This document shows, piece after piece, positions 32,727 through 40,810 of a DNA stretch of 52,356 nucleotides (positions are counted from its first letter, which is position 1; each line of letters opens with the position of its first letter). Source of the DNA: Paratractidigestivibacter sp963630635. GTDB lineage: Bacteria > Actinomycetota > Coriobacteriia > Coriobacteriales > Atopobiaceae. Where the stretch lies: the NCBI GenBank assembly GCA_963630635.1, contig CAVGOA010000011.1, positions 1 through 52,356 on the forward strand, written 5' to 3'. The translations under genes and the position numbers were made by a program. The notes below the pieces were generated by a model. The model was not told the origin of the DNA, did no database searches, and worked only from the letters and a program-made list of their open reading frames with translations.

Positions 32727-35633
32727 ATGAAATTCTGCACCGAGAGGGCCCGTGAGCAAGTAAGGCCCGCCGCCGACTTTATTCGCCAACTCTTTGGCGA
32801 GAAGGCCGCCGTCCCCACCCTTGACGCAGCCTATCTCGACGCCCGCCGCACCCGCGCCATGGGCTTTGTCGGCCTGCCGTATGCCGCTCCCATCTGCCAG
32901 CATCTTTTGGGCGAGCGCGACGTGGCCGCCTTCATCATGGCCCAGGCCGGCAGCCTTCTCTTCTTCCTTAACGGCGAGGAGGTCACCTGCGAGACCAACG
33001 CGGGCCTGGTAGAGGTGCCCGGCGCGGTGGTGGACGCTGTCAAGGACACCGTAACCCGCATCATCGCCGGCGCGGGCGTCCTGGGCGCCGACGGCAACTT
33101 CTCGCTGGACCTCAAGGCCTACCCGGTGAGCTCCCACTACGCGGTGAACCTGCTGCTGGGCAACCGCGCTGGCTACCCGTACCCCCTGTGCACCACGCCC
33201 AAGGGCGCCGTCGATGGCCTGGGCCGCGGGTCTTTTCGCGCCACGGGCGGCGAGCAGGTCCTAGCTACCCGCTTTGTCCTGGACCCCTCTCAAAACGGCG
33301 AGCCCGAGAACCGTCAGTTCTATCTCACCGAGGGCGGCGAGCAGATCTTCTACTCGGCAGACGTCGAGACAAACGTTAGCTCTGCGTCCTGTATGCACTC
33401 GCAGGGCTGGACGAAGATCGACTACACCACCGCCGACGGCCTGGCCATCGAGCGCACCATCTTCATGCTGCCGCAGGAGCCGGGCATGCCCAGCGCCGTC
33501 GAGGCCCAGCGCGTCACCGTTAAGAACCTGAGCGACACCGCCCGCGACCTGCGCATCGTTTTTACCGGCAGCTTTGGAATCGCCGAGCCCGGCACCCTTG
33601 CCGGCGACGTCATCTATGCCAACCTGGTCCAGGAGTCCGAGGTCGTCTACGACACCGACGCCCCTGTTGCCCTGACCCTTTGGGCCAAGCCTTCCGAGGA
33701 GCGCAACAAGAAGCGCTTTGTCTGCATCCTTAAGGACGGCGAGGGCATGGACGAGTACTGCACGAGCCTCGCCGACTTTGTGGGCACCGGCACCCTTGCG
33801 CACCCCGAGCTTGTGGGTCATCTCCCCAACGCTCTTTCTCGCAAGATGGCACCTTTCTTTGCCGTAGCGAAAACGTTTAACCTACAGCCCGGTGAGACTG
33901 CGACCATCGACGAGCTTGTGGGCATGTCCGGCTCTGCCGGCGACGACGTGCCCTTTGCCGAGGCCCTGCCCAAGCTCGTGGACACCTATCGCGACCCGGC
34001 GGCGCTTACCCGCTCGCTCGAGGGCGTCCGCGCTTTTTGGGTGAATTACACCAACTACCTGCAGATGCAGTCTGGCGACGACAAGTACGACGCCTATATC
34101 TCGCACAACCTGCCCTTCCAGGTGCTCTACCAGACCTACGTCTCGCGCGCCTTTGCCTGGACGCAAAAGTCTTACCGAGAGATGGGCTTCCGCGAGATTC
34201 AGGATATCTATGCCTCGATGTACTACCTGTCTGCTATGGGCCAAAACGACCTTGTGCGCGACCTTCTCTCTAACTGGGTGCGCCAGGTTTGGGAGATGGG
34301 CTACGCCTACCACGACTTCACCTTTAAGGGTAAGGAGCCGGGCGACTGCTCTGACGACCAGCTGTGGCTTGTTCAGGCCGTCTACCGCTACGTCACGATT
34401 AGTGGCGACGCCGACTTCTTGACCTGCGAGTTTCCCATTGCGGGCACCGATGGCAAGAAGCGCACCCTGTGGGAGACCATGAAGGCGATTTTGACCTACT
34501 CGGGTTGCATCAGCGTGGGCAAGCACGGTCTGCCGCTTTTGGACAAGGCCGATTGGAACGACACCCTGCGCCTTGACAAGGTGGTCTACAAGGGGCCGCA
34601 GAAAGAGGAGCTTTATCGCAAGCAGTTGGCCGAGAAGGGCCAGCAGTGGGGCGTGGCTTGGGAGAACGAGATGACCGAGTCGGTCATGAACGCCTGCCTG
34701 CTCAAGATCGCGGCCGACGAGTTTGCCGAGATGAGCGCCCTTATCGGTGCCGATGCCGACGGCGACTGGGCCCGCCAGATGTCTGAGCGCGTGGCCGACT
34801 CCATGCAAAAGAATGCCTGGAAGACCGACTACTTTGCCCGCTGCCTCATCAACAACGAGCGCGAGGGCGGCTATACCTACCTGGGTTCCACCGGTGACCG
34901 CTTGGCCGGCGATCCGGACGCCCCCGGTACCTATTTCCTTAACTCCTACAGCTGGGCCCTTCTCGCCGGCGTTGCCACCGAGGAGCAGATCGCCACGATG
35001 CTCGACGTCGTGGAGAGCCGCCTTAAGACCGAGGCCGGCCTTCGCCTGTGCACCCTGGTCGACTTCGACCGCCTGGGCGTGGCCACCGGCACTGCCCTCT
35101 ACTTCCCCGGCGATCGCGAGAACTCCGGCGTCTTCAAGCACGCGGCCATGATGGCCACCGTGGCCTCGCTCAAGGCCGCCAAGACCGTTGCCGACCCTGC
35201 CCTGGCCGAGCGCCTGTCTGAGCTGGCCTACTTCATGATGGACCGCACCTTCCCGTACAAGGCGATCGAGAACCCCTACGTCATCAAGGGCAACCCGCGC
35301 TTCTGCACCCAGTACAACAACTCCCAGACCGGCGAGAACATCGCGCCGCTGCTCTCTGGCACCGCCTCGTGGTTGACCCTTGCCACTTACGAGACCACCG
35401 GCGCCAATGTGGGCCGCCAGACCGTAACCTTCGACCCCGTCCTGCGTCCCGGCCAGACCCATCTGGCATACACCCTGGGCCTGGGCGACGCCCATATCCA
35501 CGTGACCATCGACTCTGCCAGCGGCGCCTTTCGTTGCGGCGAGAAGACCGCGTATCTCTTCGACGGCATCGCGTGCGACGGCACCATTGATCGTCCCACT
35601 TCGGGCGAGCACACCGTCGCCATCACTTTGTAG
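32727..35633 (+). CDS. GH94 cellodextrin phosphorylase
   Basis: A 968-residue cytoplasmic enzyme that cleaves beta-1,4-glucan oligomers with phosphate to give glucose 1-phosphate. Length fits cellodextrin phosphorylases (about 980 residues) rather than cellobiose phosphorylase (about 810). Diagnostic blocks include LGRGSFRATGGEQVLATRF, NRQFYLTEGGEQIFYSA, GFREIQDIYASMYYL, SDDQLWLVQAVYRY, and the catalytic ADWND (D609/D612). These resemble my memory of the Clostridium thermocellum enzyme closely. ATG 32727 follows CCGGAGG (32711-32717). It heads the transporter and glycosidase operon. Activity on substituted (xyloglucan) backbones is unknown. Confidence 0.88.
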   Translation: MKFCTERAREQVRPAADFIRQLFGEKAAVPTLDAAYLDARRTRAMGFVGLPYAAPICQHLLGERDVAAFIMAQAGSLLFFLNGEEVTCETNAGLVEVPGAVVDAVKDTVTRIIAGAGVLGADGNFSLDLKAYPVSSHYAVNLLLGNRAGYPYPLCTTPKGAVDGLGRGSFRATGGEQVLATRFVLDPSQNGEPENRQFYLTEGGEQIFYSADVETNVSSASCMHSQGWTKIDYTTADGLAIERTIFMLPQEPGMPSAVEAQRVTVKNLSDTARDLRIVFTGSFGIAEPGTLAGDVIYANLVQESEVVYDTDAPVALTLWAKPSEERNKKRFVCILKDGEGMDEYCTSLADFVGTGTLAHPELVGHLPNALSRKMAPFFAVAKTFNLQPGETATIDELVGMSGSAGDDVPFAEALPKLVDTYRDPAALTRSLEGVRAFWVNYTNYLQMQSGDDKYDAYISHNLPFQVLYQTYVSRAFAWTQKSYREMGFREIQDIYASMYYLSAMGQNDLVRDLLSNWVRQVWEMGYAYHDFTFKGKEPGDCSDDQLWLVQAVYRYVTISGDADFLTCEFPIAGTDGKKRTLWETMKAILTYSGCISVGKHGLPLLDKADWNDTLRLDKVVYKGPQKEELYRKQLAEKGQQWGVAWENEMTESVMNACLLKIAADEFAEMSALIGADADGDWARQMSERVADSMQKNAWKTDYFARCLINNEREGGYTYLGSTGDRLAGDPDAPGTYFLNSYSWALLAGVATEEQIATMLDVVESRLKTEAGLRLCTLVDFDRLGVATGTALYFPGDRENSGVFKHAAMMATVASLKAAKTVADPALAERLSELAYFMMDRTFPYKAIENPYVIKGNPRFCTQYNNSQTGENIAPLLSGTASWLTLATYETTGANVGRQTVTFDPVLRPGQTHLAYTLGLGDAHIHVTIDSASGAFRCGEKTAYLFDGIACDGTIDRPTSGEHTVAITL
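33867..33880 (+). promoter_or_regulatory. LacI-type operator inside the phosphorylase gene
   Basis: GCGAAAACGTTTAA within the coding sequence matches 13 of 14 bases of the sites at 31614 and 32688. It is about 1.18 kb downstream of the nearest upstream copy, compatible with a distal or looping operator. Confidence 0.55.
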
Positions 35634-35762
35634 GGCACGCGAAGAGGGGAGGAGTCCGCATTCTCGAGAAAGGCGCGCCCGTCGCCGATTTCGAGCCGCA
35701 AAACCCGCACGGGCATCTAGGTTAGGCACACTCGTTTCAAGCACAAAGATGGGAGGGTGAAC

Positions 35763-37253
35763 ATGAAGAAATCCGCAAGCGCGGCCGCTGTGACAAATGA
35801 AGGTCAGGCCAAGCCTAAAGCGATGCAGGACCATCCGCTCTATCACGTCCTGCGCGTCGCCGTGATCTTGGCCGCCGCGTCGGTTTTCTACTCGGGTCTT
35901 AACCCCGCGAGGGTGACGACCGCGATCTCTAGCAACGTTTCGCTCTTTACTGCCTGCATCAACCACGAATCCCTGGTGAGCCAGATTCCCGACCGCATCC
36001 TCAAGAAGACCGCTGTGACCAGCGACACCTTCACGATGCTGCAGGTCGCCTGTGCCGTGATCATCGTGGGAATCATCGTGGCCATCGTGGGCGCGTGCAT
36101 GTCCTACGGCAACAAGCGCATGCGTACGTTTGGCCTCAAGTTCCCCGTGATTGGCGCGGTTGTCATGGCGGCGGGCCTGGGCGGCGTGGGCGCGGTTTAC
36201 GCCACTATCGCCGGCACTGCCTCCGATAAGGTCCCGGCGTCGCTTCCCGGTTCGTTTTTCTTCTTCGTGGTTCTTATCGTGGCAATGCTTGCCTGCTCGG
36301 CGGCCCTGTTTGCTAAAGAGAAGGCCGACCCCGAGCCGGTCGAGGACAAGATGGAGATGCAGGAGAAGTACCACCTGTTCCTGCTGTTTGTCCCCATCCT
36401 GGCCCTGGCCTTCCTCTTCTGCTACCTGCCGCTTTGGGGCTGGCGCTACGCCTTCTTTGACTACAGCGCCGGCGGCGACCTTACCGCAGATAACTTCGTG
36501 GGCCTCAAGTGGTTCACCATCTTGTTCCAAAACGACACGACCCGCGGCGACGTCATTCGCGTGATGACCAACACGCTTGCGATGTCTGGTCTGGGCATCC
36601 TGACCTCGTGGATCCCGATGGTCTTTGCCGTGTTCCTCGTGCAGGTGCCGTCCAAGGGCTTCCGTCGCTTTGTGCAGAACTTCACGACGGTCCCCAACTT
36701 CCTGGGCTGGTCGATTGTCTACGCCATCGCCATTGCGATCTTCTCGACCGACGGCTTTATCAACAACTTCCTCAACAACATCTGTGGCATCGCCGCCAAC
36801 ACCAACTACCTGATGGACGGCTCGCACATGTGGCTCAAGATGCTGCTTTGGGGTATGTGGAAGGGCGTTGGCTGGTCGGCCATCATCTACATCAGCTCGA
36901 TCACGGGCATCGACCCGGGTCTCTACGAGGCCGCCGAGGTCGACGGCGCCGGCCGCTTCCAAAAGATGTGGCACGTCACCATCCCGCAGCTCATGCCCAC
37001 GTTCTTCGTGCTTTTGCTCATGAGCATCGCAAACGTGCTTTCCAACGGCATGGAGCAGTACCTGGTCTTCTCCAACGCGGCCAACTCCAACTGGCTCGAG
37101 GTGCTTGACCTCTACGTCTACAACCTGGGTATCGGCAACGGCCAGATCCCGATGTCCACGGCTATCGGCATGTTCAAATCCGTCGTCTCTGTCGTGCTTC
37201 TCTTTGCCGCCAACGGCGCGTCTAAGAAGCTCCGCGGCGAGAGCATCATCTAA
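35763..37253 (+). CDS. ABC sugar permease with long N-terminal extension
   Basis: A 496-residue membrane protein. The C-terminal part (about 205-496) is an LplB/MalF-type permease with the ATPase-contact motif EAAEVDGAGRFQKMWHVTIPQL. The first 200 residues are an extension with three to four hydrophobic helices and intervening soluble loops, not found in standard permeases of about 300 residues. ATG 35763 has GGGAGGG at 5 bp; GTG 35757 lies inside that site. It pairs with the next gene to form the membrane pore of an oligosaccharide importer. Confidence 0.88.
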   Translation: MKKSASAAAVTNEGQAKPKAMQDHPLYHVLRVAVILAAASVFYSGLNPARVTTAISSNVSLFTACINHESLVSQIPDRILKKTAVTSDTFTMLQVACAVIIVGIIVAIVGACMSYGNKRMRTFGLKFPVIGAVVMAAGLGGVGAVYATIAGTASDKVPASLPGSFFFFVVLIVAMLACSAALFAKEKADPEPVEDKMEMQEKYHLFLLFVPILALAFLFCYLPLWGWRYAFFDYSAGGDLTADNFVGLKWFTILFQNDTTRGDVIRVMTNTLAMSGLGILTSWIPMVFAVFLVQVPSKGFRRFVQNFTTVPNFLGWSIVYAIAIAIFSTDGFINNFLNNICGIAANTNYLMDGSHMWLKMLLWGMWKGVGWSAIIYISSITGIDPGLYEAAEVDGAGRFQKMWHVTIPQLMPTFFVLLLMSIANVLSNGMEQYLVFSNAANSNWLEVLDLYVYNLGIGNGQIPMSTAIGMFKSVVSVVLLFAANGASKKLRGESII

Positions 37254-37269
37254 GGGGGGGGAGAAAACA

Positions 37270-38181
37270 ATGGCAAAACGTGTCAACGGCGGAATCCAGT
37301 ACAAGCAGACCCCCGGCGACGTGGCCTTCAACGTGATCAACATCACGGTGTTCGCCCTCTTCACCCTGCTGTGCATCTTCCCGTTCTACTACCTGTTTAT
37401 CAACACGATCTCGGACAACTCGCTTGTCTCGGCAAACCAGATCACGCTGCTTCCCCAGGGCATCCACTTTGACAACTACATCGCGCTAAAGGACGTCAAC
37501 GACTTTGGCAACGCCGTGGTCGTCACGGTGGCCCGCACCGTCATCGCGACCTCGCTCATGGTGGTCATCTCGGCCTTCGCCGGCTACCTCACCACCAAGC
37601 GCGAGATGTGGCACCGCAGCTTCTGGTACCGCTTCCTCGTGGTCACCATGTACTTCAACGCGGGCACCATTCCTTGGTACCTCAACATGCTGGGTCTGGG
37701 CCTTACCGATAACTTCTGGGGCTACATCCTGCCTGCGCTCGTCTCGCCGTACAACATCATCCTGGTCAAGACCTACATCGAGTCCATCCCGGCCTCGCTG
37801 GAAGAGTCGGCCACCATCGACGGCGCCTCGGTCATGCAGGTGTTCACCAAGATCATCTTGCCGCTCTCTAAGCCCATCCTGGCAACCATCGCCGTCTTTG
37901 GCGCCGTGGCCAACTGGAACTCGCTGCAGGACTCCTTGATCTTGATGTCCAACTCGCCGCAGCTCTACACCCTGCAGCACCGCCTGTGGATCTACCTCAA
38001 CAGCTCGTCTAACCTGGCGGCCTCTATGACCACCGGTGGCGGCACCGCGGCGGCGGCCTTGAACACCAAGGTCATCAAGTACACCATCAGCATGGTCACG
38101 ATCATCCCGATCATGCTCGTCTACCCATTCATGCAGCGTTACTTCGAAGAGGGCATCATGCTGGGCGCCGTCAAGGGCTAG
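37270..38181 (+). CDS. ABC sugar permease, MalG/YtcP type
   Basis: A 303-residue permease with six hydrophobic segments. The N-terminus (FPFYYLFINTISDNSLVSANQITLLP) is typical of LplC/YtcP proteins, and the ATPase-contact motif is EESATIDGASVMQVFTKIILPLSKP. ATG 37270 follows a purine-rich AAGGGGGGGGAG ribosome site. It forms a heterodimer with the preceding permease; the binding protein is encoded next. Confidence 0.92.
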   Translation: MAKRVNGGIQYKQTPGDVAFNVINITVFALFTLLCIFPFYYLFINTISDNSLVSANQITLLPQGIHFDNYIALKDVNDFGNAVVVTVARTVIATSLMVVISAFAGYLTTKREMWHRSFWYRFLVVTMYFNAGTIPWYLNMLGLGLTDNFWGYILPALVSPYNIILVKTYIESIPASLEESATIDGASVMQVFTKIILPLSKPILATIAVFGAVANWNSLQDSLILMSNSPQLYTLQHRLWIYLNSSSNLAASMTTGGGTAAAALNTKVIKYTISMVTIIPIMLVYPFMQRYFEEGIMLGAVKG

Positions 38182-38205
38182 TCCTGTCCCTTTAAGGCTT
38201 TGGTC

Positions 38206-38243
38206 CCGGCGGGTGCAACGGCCGTCACCCACGGGGCCGCCCG
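38206..38243 (+). other. Intercistronic hairpin before the binding-protein gene
   Basis: GGGTG (38211-38215) pairs with CACCC (38226-38230), enclosed by an imperfect GC-rich outer stem from CCGGC (38206) to CCCGG (38243). It lies between permease and binding-protein genes, where such structures often stabilise or attenuate transcripts so that the binding protein is made in excess. Confidence 0.45.
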
Positions 38244-38322
38244 GTTTCAACCATCAAATAAACCGCATGTCAGCGCTTGTTTTCTCGGCGCGGCAAACGC
38301 ACTTCCAACAAGGAGAAACACC

Positions 38323-40089
38323 ATGAACGCAGATCACGTCTTGAGCCGCAGGAGCTTCGCCAAGCTTCTTGGAGCCACCGCCCCTCTCGCCTTCTTGGCA
38401 GGCTGCGGCTCTTCTGGCTCTTCTTCCAGCTCTGACTCCAAGTCCGGCTCGGATTCGACCACCGAGGTCGCGGCCGATGAGATGGCCATCACCATCTTCT
38501 CTCAGACCGCTAACTGGTCGGGCGACCAGGTGGGCTGGGGCGCCACGCTGCTCAAGGACTACTTCAACCTCACTGCCACCATCGTCCCCGACACCAACGG
38601 CGCCTACCAGACCCGCATGGAGAACGGCGACCTGGGCGACCTGGTTATCTGGGGCACCAACGGCACCGACTACCAGGCTGCCGTTGACCAGGGCAAGCTC
38701 TTTGACTGGGACGAGGACAAGACCCTCGACTCCGAAGGCGCCGACCTTAAGAAGTACTTCCAGGCCGCCCTTGACGGCAACAAGGAGCTCAACTCCGACG
38801 GCAAGATCCACGGCATTGGCAACAACGTGACCAACGAGAAGGGCGAGCACGACCTCTTTATCTATAACTGGGGCCTGCGCTGGGACCTGTACCAGAAGCT
38901 CGGCCACCCCGCGGTCAAGACCCTCGACGACCTTGAGGGCGTGTTGAAGGACATGCAAGCCGCCTGCCCCACCGGCGACGACGGCAAGCCGACCTACGCC
39001 TTGTCCATCTGGCCCGACTGGGACGCCGAGATGGTCATGTACGTCAAGGGCCTGGCTTCTGCCTACCACGGCTACGACGAGCTGGGCATTGGCCTGTACG
39101 ACTCTTCGACCGGCAAGTTCATGGACGCGCTTTCTGACGATGGCCCCTACATGGAGTCCCTGAAGTTCGTCAACAAGCTCTACCGCGACGGCCTGGTCGA
39201 CCCCGACTCCATGACCCAGACCTACGACGAGATGATCACCAAGGTCCGTAACGGCAACGTGCTCTTCTCCATCTTTGACTACGCCGGCGCCACCGCCTAC
39301 AACAACGATGACCACATCGCAGCCGGCAAGATCATGCTGCCCCTGGTGCCCTCCGAGGCTTCCGTCATTGTCCAGGGCCTCTCGACCACGGGCCAGGGCC
39401 GCATCTGGTCCATCGGCGAGCTTTGCGACGCCCCCGAGCGCGTGATGCAGCTCATCAACTGGCTCTACACCCCCGAAGGCGCCCTCACCAACCTCTATGG
39501 CCTGAAGGGCCTCATGTGGGACTACGACTCTGATGGCAACACAAAGTTCACCGAGCTGGGCAAGAAGTGCTTCGAGGACCCCACCACCTCGCTCGACGGC
39601 GTTGAGTGGACCTCGCCCAAGACCGGCACCAAGTACACCCTCTCGGGCACCTACAACGACGGCACCCTGCAGATCAACAACACCACTTGGGCCAACGGCG
39701 CCAAGAACCCCGAGGCCAAGAACGACTGCTTCTACCAGGGCACCTGGTCTTCCAACATCGTCGATGCCCAAAACGACGCCGAGAAGGACTGGCGCGAGGT
39801 CACCGGCGCCAAGAGCCAGTGGGAGTACCTCAACTCTGTCAACTACACGGTCATCCCGGCTGCCAACTTCGCGCTGTCCACCCGTAGCTCCGAGCTCGAG
39901 CTTACCTGGCAGCAGGTCATCAAGACCATCAAGGAAGGCTCTTGGAAGGCCATCTATGCCAAGGACGACGCCGAGTTTGCCAGCCTGGTCAAGGACATGC
40001 AGAGCACCTGCGCGGGCTACGGCTACGACGACTGCGTTGCCTGGTGCAAGGAAGAGGCCACCCGCCGCTTTGGCCTGCAGGAGAAGTAA
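38323..40089 (+). CDS. Lipoprotein sugar-binding protein of ABC importer
   Basis: A 588-residue extracellular binding protein. The signal peptide has a twin-arginine-like SRRSFAKLLG, a short hydrophobic core and a lipobox ending at C28 (LAGC), followed by a Ser-rich linker (about 29-48). The large size matches the LplA-type group of binding proteins that take oligosaccharides and is typical of partners of YtcP/LplB permeases. AAGGAG precedes ATG 38323 (C28 would be lipid-modified). No ATPase gene is adjacent; the MsmK-like gene three genes later probably serves it. Confidence 0.9.
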   Translation: MNADHVLSRRSFAKLLGATAPLAFLAGCGSSGSSSSSDSKSGSDSTTEVAADEMAITIFSQTANWSGDQVGWGATLLKDYFNLTATIVPDTNGAYQTRMENGDLGDLVIWGTNGTDYQAAVDQGKLFDWDEDKTLDSEGADLKKYFQAALDGNKELNSDGKIHGIGNNVTNEKGEHDLFIYNWGLRWDLYQKLGHPAVKTLDDLEGVLKDMQAACPTGDDGKPTYALSIWPDWDAEMVMYVKGLASAYHGYDELGIGLYDSSTGKFMDALSDDGPYMESLKFVNKLYRDGLVDPDSMTQTYDEMITKVRNGNVLFSIFDYAGATAYNNDDHIAAGKIMLPLVPSEASVIVQGLSTTGQGRIWSIGELCDAPERVMQLINWLYTPEGALTNLYGLKGLMWDYDSDGNTKFTELGKKCFEDPTTSLDGVEWTSPKTGTKYTLSGTYNDGTLQINNTTWANGAKNPEAKNDCFYQGTWSSNIVDAQNDAEKDWREVTGAKSQWEYLNSVNYTVIPAANFALSTRSSELELTWQQVIKTIKEGSWKAIYAKDDAEFASLVKDMQSTCAGYGYDDCVAWCKEEATRRFGLQEK

Positions 40090-40141
40090 GACCCTCGCGC
40101 GCTGGCGCGGGTAACCAAATTCGAGAGGGGGAAAGACGCGC

Positions 40142-40798
40142 ATGAAGATCACGGTCGACTCGCCGTTTGTCCAGGCGGGAATCAAGGCAACGAACCTGCT
40201 CATCGTCAACTTCTGGTTGGTGGTTGGCTGCCTTCCCGTCGTCACGGCCGGCGCCTCGGCCACCGCGGCCTTCACCGTCCTTCTCAAGATGAGCGAGGAC
40301 CGCGAGGACGTTGGCATCACCCGGGCCTTCTGGAGCGCCTGGGTGGCCAACCTAAAGCACGGCGTCATCCTCACGCTGGCGATTCTCGCCTGCGCGTGGA
40401 GCACCTGGATGAGCTGGCAGCTCTTCGAGAAGCTGCCCGACAACCCGGTAGGGTTTCTCATCTTGGCCTTTGCCGTGTTTCTTCTCGCCTTCGTCCACTT
40501 TGTGTACGTCTTTCCCCTTGAAGCTCGCTACGAGAACAGCCTGCTTCAGCAGATGCGCAACTCTCGCCTGATCTGCGTTCGCTTCTTTGGAAAGACCCTG
40601 CTTTTGATGGGTGTGCTGGGTCTTCAGGTTCTCATCTTTGGCTTCACGGCCCCGGTGCTCACCTACGCCGGCCTCTTCTTCGCGCCTGCGCTGGCCGTCT
40701 ACACGGTCGCCCAGATCGCGATGCCCATCTTTCGCTCGCTTGAGGGCAACCCCAAGGCGGACGACGGAATCACCGTGTCGAGTGAACGAGACTGGTAA
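40142..40798 (+). CDS. DUF624 (YesL-like) membrane protein
   Basis: A 218-residue membrane protein with five or so hydrophobic segments. The N-terminal pattern NLLIVNFWLVVGCLPVVTAGASATA is characteristic of DUF624/YesL proteins, which are very often encoded with LplB/YtcP-type oligosaccharide importers. Its function is unknown, perhaps an accessory of the transporter. It lies 52 bp after the binding protein and 12 bp before the GH42 gene. Confidence 0.85.
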   Translation: MKITVDSPFVQAGIKATNLLIVNFWLVVGCLPVVTAGASATAAFTVLLKMSEDREDVGITRAFWSAWVANLKHGVILTLAILACAWSTWMSWQLFEKLPDNPVGFLILAFAVFLLAFVHFVYVFPLEARYENSLLQQMRNSRLICVRFFGKTLLLMGVLGLQVLIFGFTAPVLTYAGLFFAPALAVYTVAQIAMPIFRSLEGNPKADDGITVSSERDW

Positions 40799-40810
40799 GG
40801 AATTTCTCGC

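Noticed and set aside
33882..37376. Minus-strand open frame of 1164 residues
   Set aside because: It lies antisense to the phosphorylase and permease genes, which have clear family motifs and ribosome sites. Long antisense frames come from the high GC third-position bias here. Composition is repetitive in Val, Gly, Ala, His and Asp with no domain.
38254..40461. Minus-strand open frame of 735 residues
   Set aside because: Antisense shadow of the binding-protein gene; the plus strand has the lipobox and RBS.
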